Assembly (NCBI RefSeq): GCF_020080835.1 | Contig: NC_058166.1 | Location: 11,433,672 to 11,497,671 of the forward strand | DNA length: 64,000 bases | DNA from: Cotesia glomerata | Lineage: Eukaryota > Arthropoda > Insecta > Hymenoptera > Braconidae | Reading direction: 5' to 3' | Part shown: positions 10,802-22,865 of the stretch, one piece after another | How positions within the stretch are numbered: the stretch's first letter is position 1 | How the letters are laid out: the number at the start of each line of letters is the position of its first letter | Notes under the pieces: generated by a model | Databases searched by the model: none | Seen by the model: only the letters and a program-made list of their open reading frames with translations | Told to the model about the DNA's origin: nothing | Made by a program: the position numbers and the translations under genes

Positions 10802-10983
10802 TAGTATGCGTTATTATTCACTTGCTCTTACGGAAAAAAAATTTACTAAATAACATCGTAATTTTCAATCATTCAAATTGTATTCTGTAGACGCCAGCAT
10901 CGTAAAAATCAAGATACTGAAAGTCTAGTCCTGGATTACGATGTTACTATTGTAATTTTTCATAGGATTTTTTTTCCGTGTAT

Positions 10984-12139
10984 ATTCTTTTTCATTATAT
11001 TGTCCTGATGAATATAATTCTTTTTCTTTTGATCCTACCTCTTAATTTACACAAATAAGAAAATTTTTCCAAAGAATTAAGTTGTCTTCGAGAAAGAAAA
11101 ATTTTTTTCGAGACAAAAAAATTAGTTCTTCTGTAAAAAATTTTTTTTTATCTATGAACCTAATCTTGTCCTCTATAATGTAGAAAACTATAATATTGTC
11201 CTGTTTTGATACCAAATGGGTCTTTCTGATAAAAAAAATAAATGCATCTTTTTTACTTCCATGGGATTAAAAATTTATTTCTATAATTTTTGTTCAATTA
11301 TGGTGCCTACGTAAGTTCGAATTTCTTCGTAAATGTGTTATGAAATTTTAATTTTTTAACAACTTTACTACTCAAAACTCTTTTAAGTCTTTAAAATAAA
11401 CAAAATTTTCATTTTAATTGATATTAATATAACACATTATCGTGAAAAATGACTTTATTATGGTTTTGACACCCACTATTTTATTACACTCAGTACTTCA
11501 CGCTTTTAATGCAAGAAACAATTTCAGAAAATTTTCTTAAACCTTTAGAGTTGTCAAAGAAAAATTATTAAGGAAAGTTGATCCTCTAGGATATTTTTGT
11601 CACTTATTACCATTAATAATTTTAGGATCAAATTATTATCCAAGAGCTATAAATTTAATAATGATAAATGATTTTTCTTTAATTTCGATAGAATTTACAA
11701 AAATTATTATTTTTTTAAATCAAGTTGTTTGTTTTAAATAATAACAATCAGTTAAATTAAATCAACTTCATTATAAATTAAAAGAAAATCATATTGCTGG
11801 CTCACGTCCTTGTAATTTTATATACTTTACAATTGCTAATTATTTCATAAGCATGATTAATAAATGTATCAATTTTAAACAAATGTCTCGTTCATTCGTG
11901 ATTTCTTATTAATATTTTGACAGTGCGTTAAGCGTCAATAATCATACAAATTATATGTAGATCAATAATAGCCAATTTTCTAATGAAATGTAATTTAATT
12001 ATAATTTAACAAAATAATAATTCTATAAAGGTCTTATTGTGTCAATCGTAAAAGTTTTCACAAATTCATTAACTTATTAAAACTTAACATCCCATAAAAA
12101 CGTCTGTAATAAAAATAAAATAAAAATAAAATAAAAAAT
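10984..12139. other. AT-rich DNA with no gene seen
   Basis: No frame, TIR pair or RNA gene could be supported. Confidence 0.6.
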
Positions 12140-12660
12140 GCATGAGAAAGGCGGTTGACCTAAATACCGTTGCTCCGCGTTCTAGGTGGGAGAGAACGTG
12201 AATGGATAAAAAAAACTCTGTTAGGAAGAGAGTAAGGAAGTGAGAAGTGGGCCAGTGGGCCAGAAAAAAACCGGGAGAGAGCCTTGACTTAATGCGACTG
12301 GCCTTCTTCTGTAGCCTCGAGCAAAACAACATCTCTCTTCCTCTTTCCCTCGTGCTGTCTCTCTTTATCCTGGTTTTCCTTCTCCTTCTTCTCCTAACTT
12401 AAGCACGAGTCACCCACACATACCCATACATACGAACAATATATTACTATAGTCATCAGTACTTGTACAAGTCATCGTCCCCTACTACTTGTACTATATA
12501 CTGCATACTGGCGAGTTTATTATCAAGGTTAGTGTGCCATTGCCTTGGCCCTGAACTCGTATTCCACCATCAAGTATATGGCCATGGCCGTCAATCGTGA
12601 CACTGTGGCTTGGAGCCGCGAGGCCAAGGTGGGGGCCATTTGACGTCATTTATACTCCTA
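12140..12660. other. unexplained GC-richer island
   Basis: Base composition is clearly unlike the flanks. It contains a pyrimidine-rich tract (about 12300-12400) and, at 12541-12652, a GC-rich segment. On the plus strand that segment is open as ALALNSYSTIKYMAMAVNRD... to a TGA; on the minus strand it is open from an ATG (MAPTLASRLQATVSRLTA...). Neither peptide is recognised and no splice sites are convincing. It could be an exon, promoter or 5' UTR of an unidentified transcript, or a conserved regulatory block. Confidence 0.35.
12641..12648. promoter_or_regulatory. CRE-like palindrome
   Basis: TGACGTCA is a perfect consensus cAMP-response element. It sits at the right edge of the GC-richer island. 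An eight-base match alone is weak evidence. Confidence 0.3.
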
Positions 12661-13508
12661 CTATATTCTAGAGAGACTTTACCTTCACTTTGTATTCCAC
12701 TCCTTATTCGTGTATTTTAATTTTTATTTATCATTATTGTTATTAATTTTTTAATGTGGTAGTGGTTATGTAGAGCAAAGTAGGGATTAAAGAAAGATAG
12801 GAGAGATACGAATAGATTATAATGATGACAATAATAATAGTAATGAAAAAAGTAGAACCTGTGGAGATTGTGATGGTAAGTAGTAAGTAGTATAGCAAGT
12901 TACGTACTGATACGAGTATATAAACGCGAGTTGGTATCACGGAAGTCAACATAACACATAACGCCGTCATGCTGCCAAGGCAAGCGAGAAATCGCTAGTC
13001 ACATGTGCCGCAAGATAATATACCGTTCGGTACATTGAACTATGAGTCAAGCCTACTACATATTATAAACAATATTCCTTATACCTCCTACTTTTTTATG
13101 TTTAATTACTTCACGACTATTTTTATTGGTATTCTAATGACTAATTTTTAATTGTTTAAAATAGAAATTTTTTATGACCTTTTCATTCATTGCTAATTTA
13201 TTCATTTATGAAATTTTTATGGAATAAAATTCTTTAGTATCTTTAATAATTAGCAAAAATTAGAGTTTTAAAAATTAACTGTACTTACAATAATGTCACT
13301 TATATTTAATAATCAATCATGTGTAATCGGTATTTAAGAGAGTTATTTTTTTATTTAATTGATAAAAAAAAATAATTGGTTTCATCAAAACATTCCCCGA
13401 GTATTAAAATATGTGATGATGCAATTTCAGTAATTACGAATAGTTTTTTTTAATACGAAAATTAATCATTTCTTCTATTTAAAAACTTTCAACTTTTTTA
13501 AATATTGT

Positions 13509-13543
<35 letters not shown>

Positions 13544-14229
13544 AATAATAGGATGAAATGAAATAGTATTTTAATTTACGTTCGCAATTAAATTATTCAT
13601 TCGGTTGATTAGAGAATAAATTAAGTGAATGCATGTGCAATTATATTGAAATAGCGGAAAATATTGCAATTTAATGCTGACCATATAACGTATCCACAGA
13701 TTCGGTAGAATCTGGTGCCAAGTTCCGTTCAAATCTGCTGTAAACGGAGCGCCAGACTACCGACTGTGTTTACTGTAAGCAGAACGGTATTTTGAGGTTG
13801 CAAAATTTTATTTAATTCTACGGTACTTTTTATTCCTAAATTGTATATTATAACAGTAATTCATAATTTATTTGACTGCTATTAATTAATTATATTCACT
13901 TATAACAATTAATCTACTTGAAATTATTAAATTTAATCCGCACAAACTATAGCAACGCAAAAATTTCGATCCTGACTTTTTTTCGATGAGCAAAGTGATC
14001 TGCCACAGACTAAATAATTCGAGAATGCATAGTAATCCTTCATTAGATGGGAAACTACAGTTAAAAAAAGATATTTCACAGCTTGCATCTACACCCGCCA
14101 GGGTGCGCTGGAATTATTTTTACATAAACTGTAGTTTCAAGGGGATAGTTTGCTATAAAAAATGCAACCAACGCGAGATTTAAGTTGGTACCAATTGTAA
14201 ATTTTTATTATAATTACAAAAAATACTAA
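12661..14229. other. AT-rich DNA with no gene seen, poly(T) tract
   Basis: Contains a poly(T) run at about 13508-13539. The frame at 13986-14183 has no recognisable similarity and lies in repetitive DNA. Confidence 0.55.
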
Positions 14230-14760
14230 AATCCGAACAAAAACAGTTTCACTGTAAAAAAATCGCGCCAAGTCCCACGTTCATAAGACTATTAAGAAAA
14301 AAAAATTTATTTTTTTCTTTACAAAAATATATAAAATAAAAAAATTAAAAAGTCCAAGTAACCGATATGATTGTTTATGATTTTGGGAAGTTAAAAAAAA
14401 TTGTGTTGTAAATTTAAAAATTAGGAAAAAAATTTTGGAACGTACTTGGTGTGCGTCATTGTGTATTTCAATTTTTTTAAAGTCCTAATAAATAGATTTT
14501 ACGAATTTTATTAAAAGTAAAATATTTTGCAACCGCGCACACTAAATACGTTCCAAATTTTTTTTTTTAATTTTTAAATTTGTAACAAAATTTTTTTTAA
14601 TTTCCGAAAATCATAAACAATCATATCGGTTACTTGGATTTTTTAATTTTTTTATTTTATATATTTTTGTAAAGAAAAAAAGCAAATTTTTTTTTTCTTA
14701 ATAGTCTTATGAACGTGGACGGCGCGATTTTTTTACAGTGAAACTGCTTTTGTTCGGATT
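14230..14760. mobile_element. fold-back element AATCCGAAC, 531 bp
   Basis: Long inverted arms, about 240 bp each: AATCCGAACAAAAACAGTTT at the left and its inverse ending TTTGTTCGGATT. Both arms carry CACTGTAAAAAAATCGCGCC. The loop is around 14470-14525. No coding sequence. Confidence 0.75.
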
Positions 14761-15562
14761 ATAAAAAACTACGATTACACATGTATAAATGCTTGCTTCT
14801 AGCTTAGAAAGGAGTCTTATGCGCTTCTATACACTGGTCAAAGACAGAACGCGTCAATTTAGAATCACCGTTGACATCTGTTGGTGCATGTGTATACCAC
14901 CTTCTAATTAACGGAACAACAAGCATGCCTCACTGTAATAATTTATATGTTCGAATTTATTATGTACCTTGCAGTTATCCTGATATCTTATTGAGTATGA
15001 TAGAAAAATTTAATTTTGAAATTATAATTAATTAATTAATTACTACAACAAAATTTTATTCTGGTAATTAATAATTGATGGTCTTACAATGGAAAATAAT
15101 TTTTACTTAAATTAATAAAAAAAAATTTTATTTAATTACTACAAAGAAAATTAAAGTTTTTTTCATTAAAAAAAGTTGAATAAGTCTTTAATAATTAAAA
15201 ATTTAATGATTTAATTTTTTTTTAATTTTCTGAAAAATTTTATTTTTTATTTATTTATTTTTTTTAAGTACAAACTCTGAGTATACTAAACGCGCGAAGT
15301 GAATAGTTTTGTTATGTCCAATAGATGGCGAATGATAGTACAACGTTTTCACTGTTGAAGCCTTAAATCGAGTGATTATCTATACAGTTTAGAATTTATA
15401 ATTAAGATTTTCTTTGCTATATCTTGATACGTTTTTATCATGACAAAATTATTTTCGGTATCAAATGACAATTCAAAGTTATTGATAAAAAACTTATTAA
15501 AATTAATAAATAATGTATATCCATGATCTGGCTATCAAAATGATAAAAATATTTTAAATCTA
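14761..15562. other. AT-rich DNA with no gene seen
   Basis: No exon or TIR pair could be supported. Confidence 0.55.
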
Positions 15563-16932
15563 CTCTCTTAAAATAAATCAGTGAAATTTCACCGATTTAA
15601 CCAGTAAATCCAGCTACGACAATAATTCACTGATTCAACCAGTGAATTCCACTGGTTAAATCAGTACAATAGAAAAACATCCACTATCATTTCGAAATCA
15701 TTGTTAAAACTAGTGAGTTTCACTGGTAAATCAGGGAAATTTTACTGGTTCACCAGTGAAATACTCTGGGTTAGTAAAGAGATTGAAATTAAAAATTATA
15801 CGTTAATATAAATAAGTTTTATTTCATCTACTATGAAAATATGCAAACGTTATTGCAGTTTTTTAATTTTTAGTTTTAATAACTATTGTTATACAAAATA
15901 ACAATAATCCGAGCAGGCAGAATATTAAATTATGTTGAAACAATCACATATCACAAAATAAAGTAACATAAATAAAGTATTATTATAAAAATAAAATAAG
16001 TTAATAATTATACGCGATTTAAGTAGATGGGTCATTCCATATCAAATCGAAAAATAGTTGGAATCGACTTCTTTCGATTTGGACAAATTTTGGTCAGAAG
16101 TTTTCTTTTATCATAAAACGAAGTTCTGCCAACAGAAAAAAAATAAAAAAATTTTTTTCAAAAGATATGCAAATTCAAAATTACGCAATTTTCCAGTTTT
16201 TAAATTTTATTTTTGTAATATCTCAAACGCTATTATAAATACAGAAATGGCCTTTCGTTTGTTTGAAAGGGGACACTTAGGGCTATTGAAAAAAAAAATA
16301 TTTTGGAGAAAAATTTTGAAAAATGCCAAATTTGTCAAATTTTGAATTTTTTTAAATCGTTAAAAATGATGTTCGAAGTTAAAATTTTGGCTCAATTTTT
16401 TTTGTTAAATACCTTGTACTGATCTTAGAAGATCCTGAAACTTTTAAAAGGGTGTTTTTTTTTTTTCAAAAATATGAATTTTTGAATTTCCAAAAAAAAA
16501 TTGTTTTTCATTTTTTGCAATTTTTAATTAAGGTAAAGTTATGCAGATACATAGTATTGTAATTTTGAGCATTGAGAAATTAAATGCATGACGTGAAAAT
16601 ATTACATAATAAATTAATTTCAACTTTTTTCTATTTTTTAGACATAATCTTAAAGTCAGGCTTAACACATGATATAATTTCTTATTTTTTTAAAGTATGC
16701 CATATTTTGTCCGTTTCAATTATGGTTTTTAATGCCAAATAACTCAAACAAATATTAATTTTGAATAAAAATTAGAAATAATGAGATGAGAATATCATTT
16801 TTTTTTCTTTCTTTCGAATACTTGTTTACATACAAATTTCTGCGCATTAATATTTCTCAATCTCAAATTTAAAATTATTTCCATGTTGATAGAACGATAA
16901 GCGGTGTCAACAACTTGAATTAAAGTAAAATA

Positions 16933-17908
16933 ATTAGGAAAACGGTTGACCCTGAAGGCCATCCCTGCAACTTTTCGCTAATTCCATACTTGGGCGCTTA
17001 AAATTGCATTTACGACGTTTTTGAGCTTTTCGAGCTCAGAAATACAATTTATACATTGTTTTGAGCTCTCTGAGCTCAAAAAGATAATTTTTCTATGCTT
17101 TTGAGCTCTTCAAGCTCAAAAGTTTGATAGAAGGTTGATAAAACACTATTTCTTGAGTTTTCAAACCGCAATAACTTTTGAATGAACGAACCGATTTTCA
17201 CGCGGTTGGCGGCATTCGACGTAGTTTTTTAAGCCTTATAAAAAATCTTTAAGTTTGAATTGATAAAACTAGAAATTTCGGAGTAATTCCGAAAAAACAC
17301 TTTTTTGGGTTTTCTTTTCTGCACGATATCTCTCGAACGAATCAACCGATTTTGACCGGATTAGCGGCGATCGACGTGGTTTTTTAAGCTTAAGAGCTGA
17401 TTAGTTCTTGGAGATGATCGATAAAGCCGTTCGAAAGTTATTCCAAAAAAACCACTTTAATTTTTTTTACAGTTTTTTTTTAGATTTTTCGAAATCTATC
17501 GGTCCGAATCGGTTCAAATTGTATCCAAAATCTAAGTTTGGACAAGCCCTTTCGAATGGCGCCAACCGCGATCGAATCGGTGGAGCCATTCAATAATTAT
17601 GAGAGGTTTACATACTTACATACACACCCACACCCACACAGAGGAAAAGAGCGAAAGACAGAATCTAGAAGAAAGAAATAACATCTTAGCCATCAGAAGG
17701 AAGAGCGGCAGGTAATTCCTCTCTCCGCGAAGAAATGCCTTACGGCGGTACCATGGGGGATCAGAGGATAGAAGAGAAAGGGGTTTAGGGTTTAGTGGGT
17801 AGGGGCGTCAGCGTCGAGTTTTAGTATGACGCTGCGTCGAGTCGCCACACATCCAGGCCAAACAGCTATGCCTAAAATCCGTAAAAAGGATTTCCCCCCC
17901 CCTAAGGG

Positions 17909-17939
<31 letters not shown>

Positions 17940-18121
17940 CACACCCACCCACACACACACACACACATACAGACGTAGTGACACGCTCGCGGGGATAGTC
18001 AGGGAAGCTTCCGATGACTTTCAAACGTCGAGATCTGATGAAATCTCGATTTTTGGAAAACGGGGTAAAACCAATAACTTCTCGATTTTTGAAAATCTGA
18101 GATTTTCTTAGCGGAAGTTAA
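16933..18121 (+). mobile_element. GTTGACC-family repeat with retrotransposon piece in its CA tract
   Basis: Full-length family member with the ATTAGGAAAACGGTTGACC start and a GAAGTTA end. Three GAGCTC/GAGCTC hairpins lie at 17018-17125. Diverged internal units of about 165 bp each contain a CGAAC(G)AATCAACCGATTTT block. The CA tract is split by a 296-bp insertion at 17640-17935. Confidence 0.75.
17640..17935 (+). mobile_element. short retrotransposon copy in CA repeat, poly(A) tailed
   Basis: Starts AGAGGAAAAGAGCGAAAGAC directly after a CA run and ends CCCCCCCCCCTAAGGG followed by about 27 A, then CA repeats resume. The start resembles that of the R1-like element at 63345 (AGAGGCAGAGAACGGACAG), which sits in the same place of another family copy. 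It is best read as an internally deleted relative. No frame is intact. Confidence 0.6.
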
Positions 18122-18333
18122 AAAAGACAAATAACGAATTATTTCATGCATTTTAAGGATAACTTTAAGATCATGTCCAAAAAAATAAAGAAAAAAAAGT
18201 TGAAATTAATTTATTATTCAATATTTCCACGTCATGCATTTAATTTTTTAATGCTCAAAATTACAATACTACACGGAAACAAAATTGTACGAAAAATTAC
18301 TATGATAACATCATAATTTTTAGTATAGGACAT

Positions 18334-20770
18334 TAGGGTGTCCGTTATTTACCAAGTTGGCTATTTCCACTTAGGTATCGTCAAAATTATTTCTGTTTGA
18401 CCTAAAATCAATTCTAGAAACAAAAAAAAATTTTTACGATGCCGCTTAACTTTGCCTAAATAACGATACTTTTCCCATTTAATTAACATGGGATTTTTGC
18501 ACTTTTTAGCAACTAATTTTTATTTCACTCATTATACTTTTTAACTTACCAACAATGCTCGATTCTGCTTCTGTTATGATCTCTTTAGATGGAGAAATTT
18601 CCATATCGGCCCAAAAAATTCATCACAAAACCTTTTGTAAGGTCAAAATTTATTTTTATCGATTTTTCTCGTTATTTTGCTTAAACTACTTACTAATTAA
18701 TTTTTATTTTGTATTTCATTTAAAGTTTCTTATTTTTTTCTTCCAAAAAAATAATTTTAATTAATAAATTATCTGAAGTCACACAGTGATTCTATGAAGG
18801 AATTAAGTACGGATTACACAGTGATTCTGTGAAGGAATTAAGTACGGTAATACGGTTATTACCAACACAAATTTAATAAAACAACTAGATATATTGTCGT
18901 ATACGGTCGTTAAAGTAAATAAAAACGATAAATTAATTTTTAACTCACTGTCTATTCTCGTTGTTGTGGTTCTTTTAACGACAATATTTCATTTTTGGAT
19001 AGTAAACGGAACAATCCTTAATTTATGTTATAATATTAAATTTTTAATTGTAAGGTTGAAGTGATTAGTGCAATGAATTGAAAGTGGAAAAATTGATCGG
19101 TATCCAACTAAAAAATATCTTTCTAACCGCGAGAGCTCCAATCTATTGAAAATCAAGAACTTTCATCATGAGTTTAGAAAAAAATTTACGAAAACCGATG
19201 TTTTTATTGGAAAACCTTACGGATGATATAAATAGTAATAAATTAGCTACTGATGAACAAGCTTTAAGGTTACTATTTTATTATACTAAAAACGTGAAAA
19301 TAACAGTGTGCGATGGATGTAAAATAACTATTGAAAAAGTTAAAAAGTTTTGGATATTTGCTCGTATTTTTATTTTAGATGACAAACGATGTATTTAAAA
19401 ATTGTAAAAATTGCACGATGAATACAGAAATCTGCATAAAAATGCAGGTGTGTCCTCAAACCAACAAAAAGAGCAAGAGTTTTCAATTAAATTATAAAGT
19501 TTATTTGACATAGCTCACGGCAGAGTTTTTGAAATGGTCAGCAATGATATAAAAACTTTTTAATCGATCAACGATCAGAAAGATAATTCCATCTGAATTT
19601 TTCGGACAATCAACGAGGAAATGTAATTGATTTATCTGGTAATATCAATAAAATATTAGTCAATTAATAAATGAAACGTTCATAAAATACTTGAAAATAT
19701 TTTTTCATGTGACTTAAAATTCAATATATATTGTATTTCAGAGAAACAAGATCATGATCGCCCTAATGAAGTATAAACTTCTGATAATCCACTTGTTGTA
19801 AATGATAATCGGTCCATCGAAGTGTTAACCTCTAAAAACATTAAAGCAGCATCTTGTTATATAGAACACCAGTTGAACGATTCTGAATTATCAAGAGAAA
19901 ATTCAGGTATTAGACTTGAACTCAATCATTACGTTGAATTATCTATTAAGTGCATTTATTTAACAATAAAACATAATTGATTTTCTTTCAGAAAACTATT
20001 TGCCATTGCGTTTGACAAGCGCGGGTGGATCAATGTCTAGTGGGGAAGCATTAACTTTTTCTTGATGATGATTATATAAAAGGATAAGAGATTGCTATCA
20101 AGATTAAAGTTGTTAATGATGTAGCGGAGAGAGAGAGAGCTGTACAATTGGCTCAAGAATGTATAAATATGGTAGCTAAAGATGAGAATCAAAAACAATA
20201 TCTTCTCCAGGTGATAAAAAAGTATAAGAATGAATTTTCAAATGCTACTAAGGAATGCCTGACAACAAAAATAAAAGTTCAATAATTAACATATGTATTA
20301 AAATAAAATCAATAATGATTTGAATGTTAAAATTTATATTTATAACCTGTATGATTATTGACAGTTTCAAATAAAAGATCTTACACAAAATTCAAAATAA
20401 AAATTAATTAGTAAGTAGTTTAAGTAAAATAACCAGAAAAGTCTATAAAAATAAATTTTGGCCTTTTCAAAGGTTATGATATAAATTTTTGGCGCCAATT
20501 TAAAAATTTCTCCATCTAAAAGGATCATAATAGAAACAGAATCGAGTATTGTTGGTAAGTTAGGGAGTATAATGAGCGAAATAAAAATTATTTGCTGAAA
20601 AGTGCAATAATCCCATGTTAATTAAATGGAAAAAGTATCGTTATTTAGGCAGGATTAAACGGCATCGTAAAAATTTTTTTTTGTTTCTAAAATTTTTTTT
20701 AGGTCAAGCAGAAATAATTTTGACGGTACCCAAGTGGAAATAGCCAACTTGGTAAATAACGGACACCCTA
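18334..20770 (+). mobile_element. hAT-like element, internally decayed, with TSD
   Basis: Perfect tips TAGGGTGTCCGTTATTTACC and the inverse GGTAAATAACGGACACCCTA, with inverted arms of about 330 bp. ATAGGACAT flanks both sides (18325-18333, 20771-20779). Depending on how the palindromic edge is read, the duplication is 7-9 bp, which fits the 8 bp of hAT. The first CACGGAAA copy shows the empty site (AGTATCGGACATTGCAG at about 9942). Confidence 0.8.
19168..20290 (+). pseudogene. broken hAT-like transposase remnant
   Basis: Only fragments survive. At 19168-19398 a 76-residue N-terminal piece includes DEQALRLLFYYTKNVKITVC. After stops comes SLFDIAHGRVFEMV, which matches KLFDIAHH of the copy at 35429. 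At 20110-20285 the C-terminus reads VVNDVAER...QLAQECINMVAKDENQKQYL, the counterpart of HVANDTAERAIQLM and DEEQKQYLLQVV at 42870-42990. The catalytic middle is deleted and there are several stops, so it is inactive. Confidence 0.65.
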
Positions 20771-20881
20771 ATAGGACATTGCAGTGCCGGACCAGAACTC
20801 AAATATCGTAATTAATACGATGCAACATCGTAAATTTCTATCACTCAAATTAAAAAGAAGTTTAGGTCACCGAAAAAATAA

Positions 20882-20965
20882 TCCTGTATCATCCAGGAAT
20901 CGAAGACGGTGTCCTCTCCGCCTCAAGTCCAAGGTTTATCCCCTCACGCTATCGGAGGGAATATC
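20882..20965 (-). other. tRNA-like module, second copy
   Basis: Same position in CACGGAAA copy 2 as 10436-10530 in copy 1. On the minus strand it carries an A-box-like GATAGCGTGAGGGG and an intact central TTCGATTCCTGG. Confidence 0.45.
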
Positions 20966-21787
20966 TAGTTTCTGTTCAGTCACATAATAAGACCCTCGAT
21001 ACAGTAGTTGGTCATCTTTCGGTGGTGGCGTCGCAAACTACTAGACTCTGTCTCTTTTTTATTAAAACATATAGTATGCGTCCTTATTCACTTGCTCTTA
21101 CGGAAAAAAAATTTACTAAATAACACCGTAATTTTCAATAATTCAAATTGTATTCTGTAGACGGCAGCATCGTAAAAATCGAGATACTGAAAGTCTAGTC
21201 CTGGATTACGATGTTACTATAGTAATTTTCCATAGGATTTTTTTCCGTGTATGTGCATAACTTTACCTTAATTAAAAGTTGCAAAAAACAAAAAAAATTT
21301 TTTTTTGGAAATTCAAAAATTCTTGAAAAAAAAACACCCTTCTAAAAATTTCACGATCTTTTAAGATCAGTACAAGGTATTTAACAAAAAAAATTGAGCC
21401 AAAATTTTAACTTCGAACATCATTTTTAACGATTTTAAAAAACTCAAAACTTGACAAATTTGGCATTTTTCAAAATTTTTCTCCAAAATATTTTTTTTTT
21501 CAATAGCCCTAAGTGTCCCTTTTTCAACAAACGAAATGCCATTCCTGTATCTATAATAGCGTTCAAGATATTACAAAAACAAAATTGAAAAACTGGAAAA
21601 ATTGCGAAAATTTGAATTTGCATATCTTTTGATAAAAATTTTTTTATTTTTTTTTCCTTTGGCAGATGTTCTTTATATGATAAAAGAAAACTTCTGACCA
21701 AAATTTGTCCAAATCAAAAGGGATCGATTCCAACTATTTGTCGATTTGACATGGAATGACCCAGATATTTTAGTCTTCCCTTTACTC

Positions 21788-22080
21788 TTCCCGGGGAAAA
21801 AGGTTTAGATCTGACTAGATATAATTATATCTGGTCAGATCTAATTATATGTGGTCAGATCTATCTATATCTGATCAGATATGGGATTGGAGACATAATC
21901 AGATCTAGTCATATCTGATCAGATCTAACCAGATATAACTATATCTCAGTTGAAAAATACATCAGACATGAACAGATCTAGTCATATCTGATCAGATCTA
22001 AACAGATATAACTCTATCTGGGTTGAAAAATACATCTGACAGAAAGATTTTATTATATCTGGCCAGATATAGAGGAGGGG
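21788..22080. repeat. GATCAGATCT-rich repeat, CCCGGG-ended remnant
   Basis: Starts CCCGGGGAAAAAGG, then alternates ATCTGATCAGATCT-type palindromes with AGATATAACTATATCT. The ends and motif style resemble the element at 51909-52837. The right end is not defined; a G-run follows at about 22076. Confidence 0.5.
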
Positions 22081-22538
22081 GGGGGGATGGGGTAGGGGTG
22101 GCAAAATGGGGTACCCCCAAAATTTCGTAAGAAAATTTTTTTTTTCCAAAAAGCTCTTTCAGCTTCCTAAAATATATTTTAACGTCATTTCCTACAATTT
22201 AAAAGAAAAAAAAAATTTTTAATTAAAAAAACAAAAAAAGTTTTTTTTTTCTAACTTTTCTTACAGTAATTTTTATCGTCATTGTGCATCGTAATAAATT
22301 TTTTTTCACATCTACGATTACTTTTTCTAAATTTTTAAGTTCTCGCTCTACAAATGAATGATTAAAAAAAAAAAAATCGGGGAGTCATTGGTTTCATGCC
22401 AGTTTTCGAAAATCAAGTTCTAATCTGATCTTCACATTTTTAAGGTCCTAGGAACTAGTTCTTAATATTCCTACGAGGATATCTGTCGGCATGTGTGTAT
22501 GTGAGTGTAAACCTCTAATGTGTCGAAGAAAAATCTTA

Positions 22539-22701
22539 CACAGAAAGAAAAATTTCTTGACTGGAGAACAATATTCTTGGCTCAAGAAAATTTTCAAGTG
22601 CCTGAAGGAAGACTGAAGTTGTGTTGCCCAAAATAAAAATTTTTCTTGAAATTCTATTCTTGGTGGAAGTAATTTTTTCTTAATTCAAATTATCATAAAT
22701 A
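22539..22701. mobile_element. CACAGAAA element, left fragment
   Basis: TA-CACAGAAAGAAAAATTTCTT matches the start of the complete copy at 23757-24389. It is cut off by the AGGTAAAAGCCCC element. Confidence 0.65.
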
Positions 22702-22800
22702 AGGTAAAAGCCCCAATAGATGATCATGTACCAGTATATGATCACTCCATGTATTTGTATACCTATATTAGTGAATATAAATATACAAATATTCAAGTGA
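22702..22800. mobile_element. AGGTAAAAGCCCC palindromic MITE, half copy
   Basis: Matches the left half of the complete palindrome at 24516-24655 up to about CCTATATTAGTGAATATA, then diverges. Confidence 0.65.
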
Positions 22801-22865
22801 AAGATAATGAAAGAAAATTTGAATGAGAGTAAAGATAAACTTTGAAAAATAAATGGGGCTGGTTG

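Larger units (their letters stand above)
9889..10981. mobile_element. CACGGAAA TIR element, copy 1, with three insertions
   Basis: Ends are CACGGAAAGAAAATTGTACG and the inverse of CACGGAAAAAAAATCCTATG, with TA on both sides, suggesting a Tc1/mariner-type target. It aligns with 18272-21249 across its length. Three blocks are absent from that relative and are therefore insertions here: CAGTC MITEs at 9989-10154 and 10636-10801, and the double palindrome at 10215-10434. A tRNA-like module at 10436-10530 is shared by both copies. Confidence 0.75.
18272..21249. mobile_element. CACGGAAA TIR element, copy 2, split by a hAT element
   Basis: TIRs CACGGAAACAAAATTGTACG and the inverse ending TTTTTTCCGTG. 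TA lies on both sides. It entered the right arm of the GGGTCATTCC element: the uninserted left arm reads CAATACTATGTATCTGCATA when inverted. It carries the hAT insertion at 18334-20770. Confidence 0.8.
16029..21762. mobile_element. long-TIR element GGGTCATTCCAT, filled with insertions
   Basis: The left arm (16029 to about 16720) is the inverse of the right arm (18130-18271 plus 21252-21762). Tips are GGGTCATTCCATATCAAATC and its inverse, flanked by AGAT on both sides (16025-16028, 21763-21766), a probable 4-bp target duplication. The arms are over 600 bp long. The right arm is split by the CACGGAAA element, and the central region holds a GTTGACC-family repeat. Confidence 0.7.

Noticed and set aside
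12743..12970. Hydrophobic 75-codon minus-strand frame
   Set aside because: Low-complexity Ile/Thr/Tyr composition from AT-rich repeats; no promoter or homology recognised.
16058..16345. 95-codon frame and its relative at 21444-21701
   Set aside because: They are the two inverted arms of the GGGTCATTCC element read on opposite strands. The similarity is due to the inverted repeat, not to a gene family.
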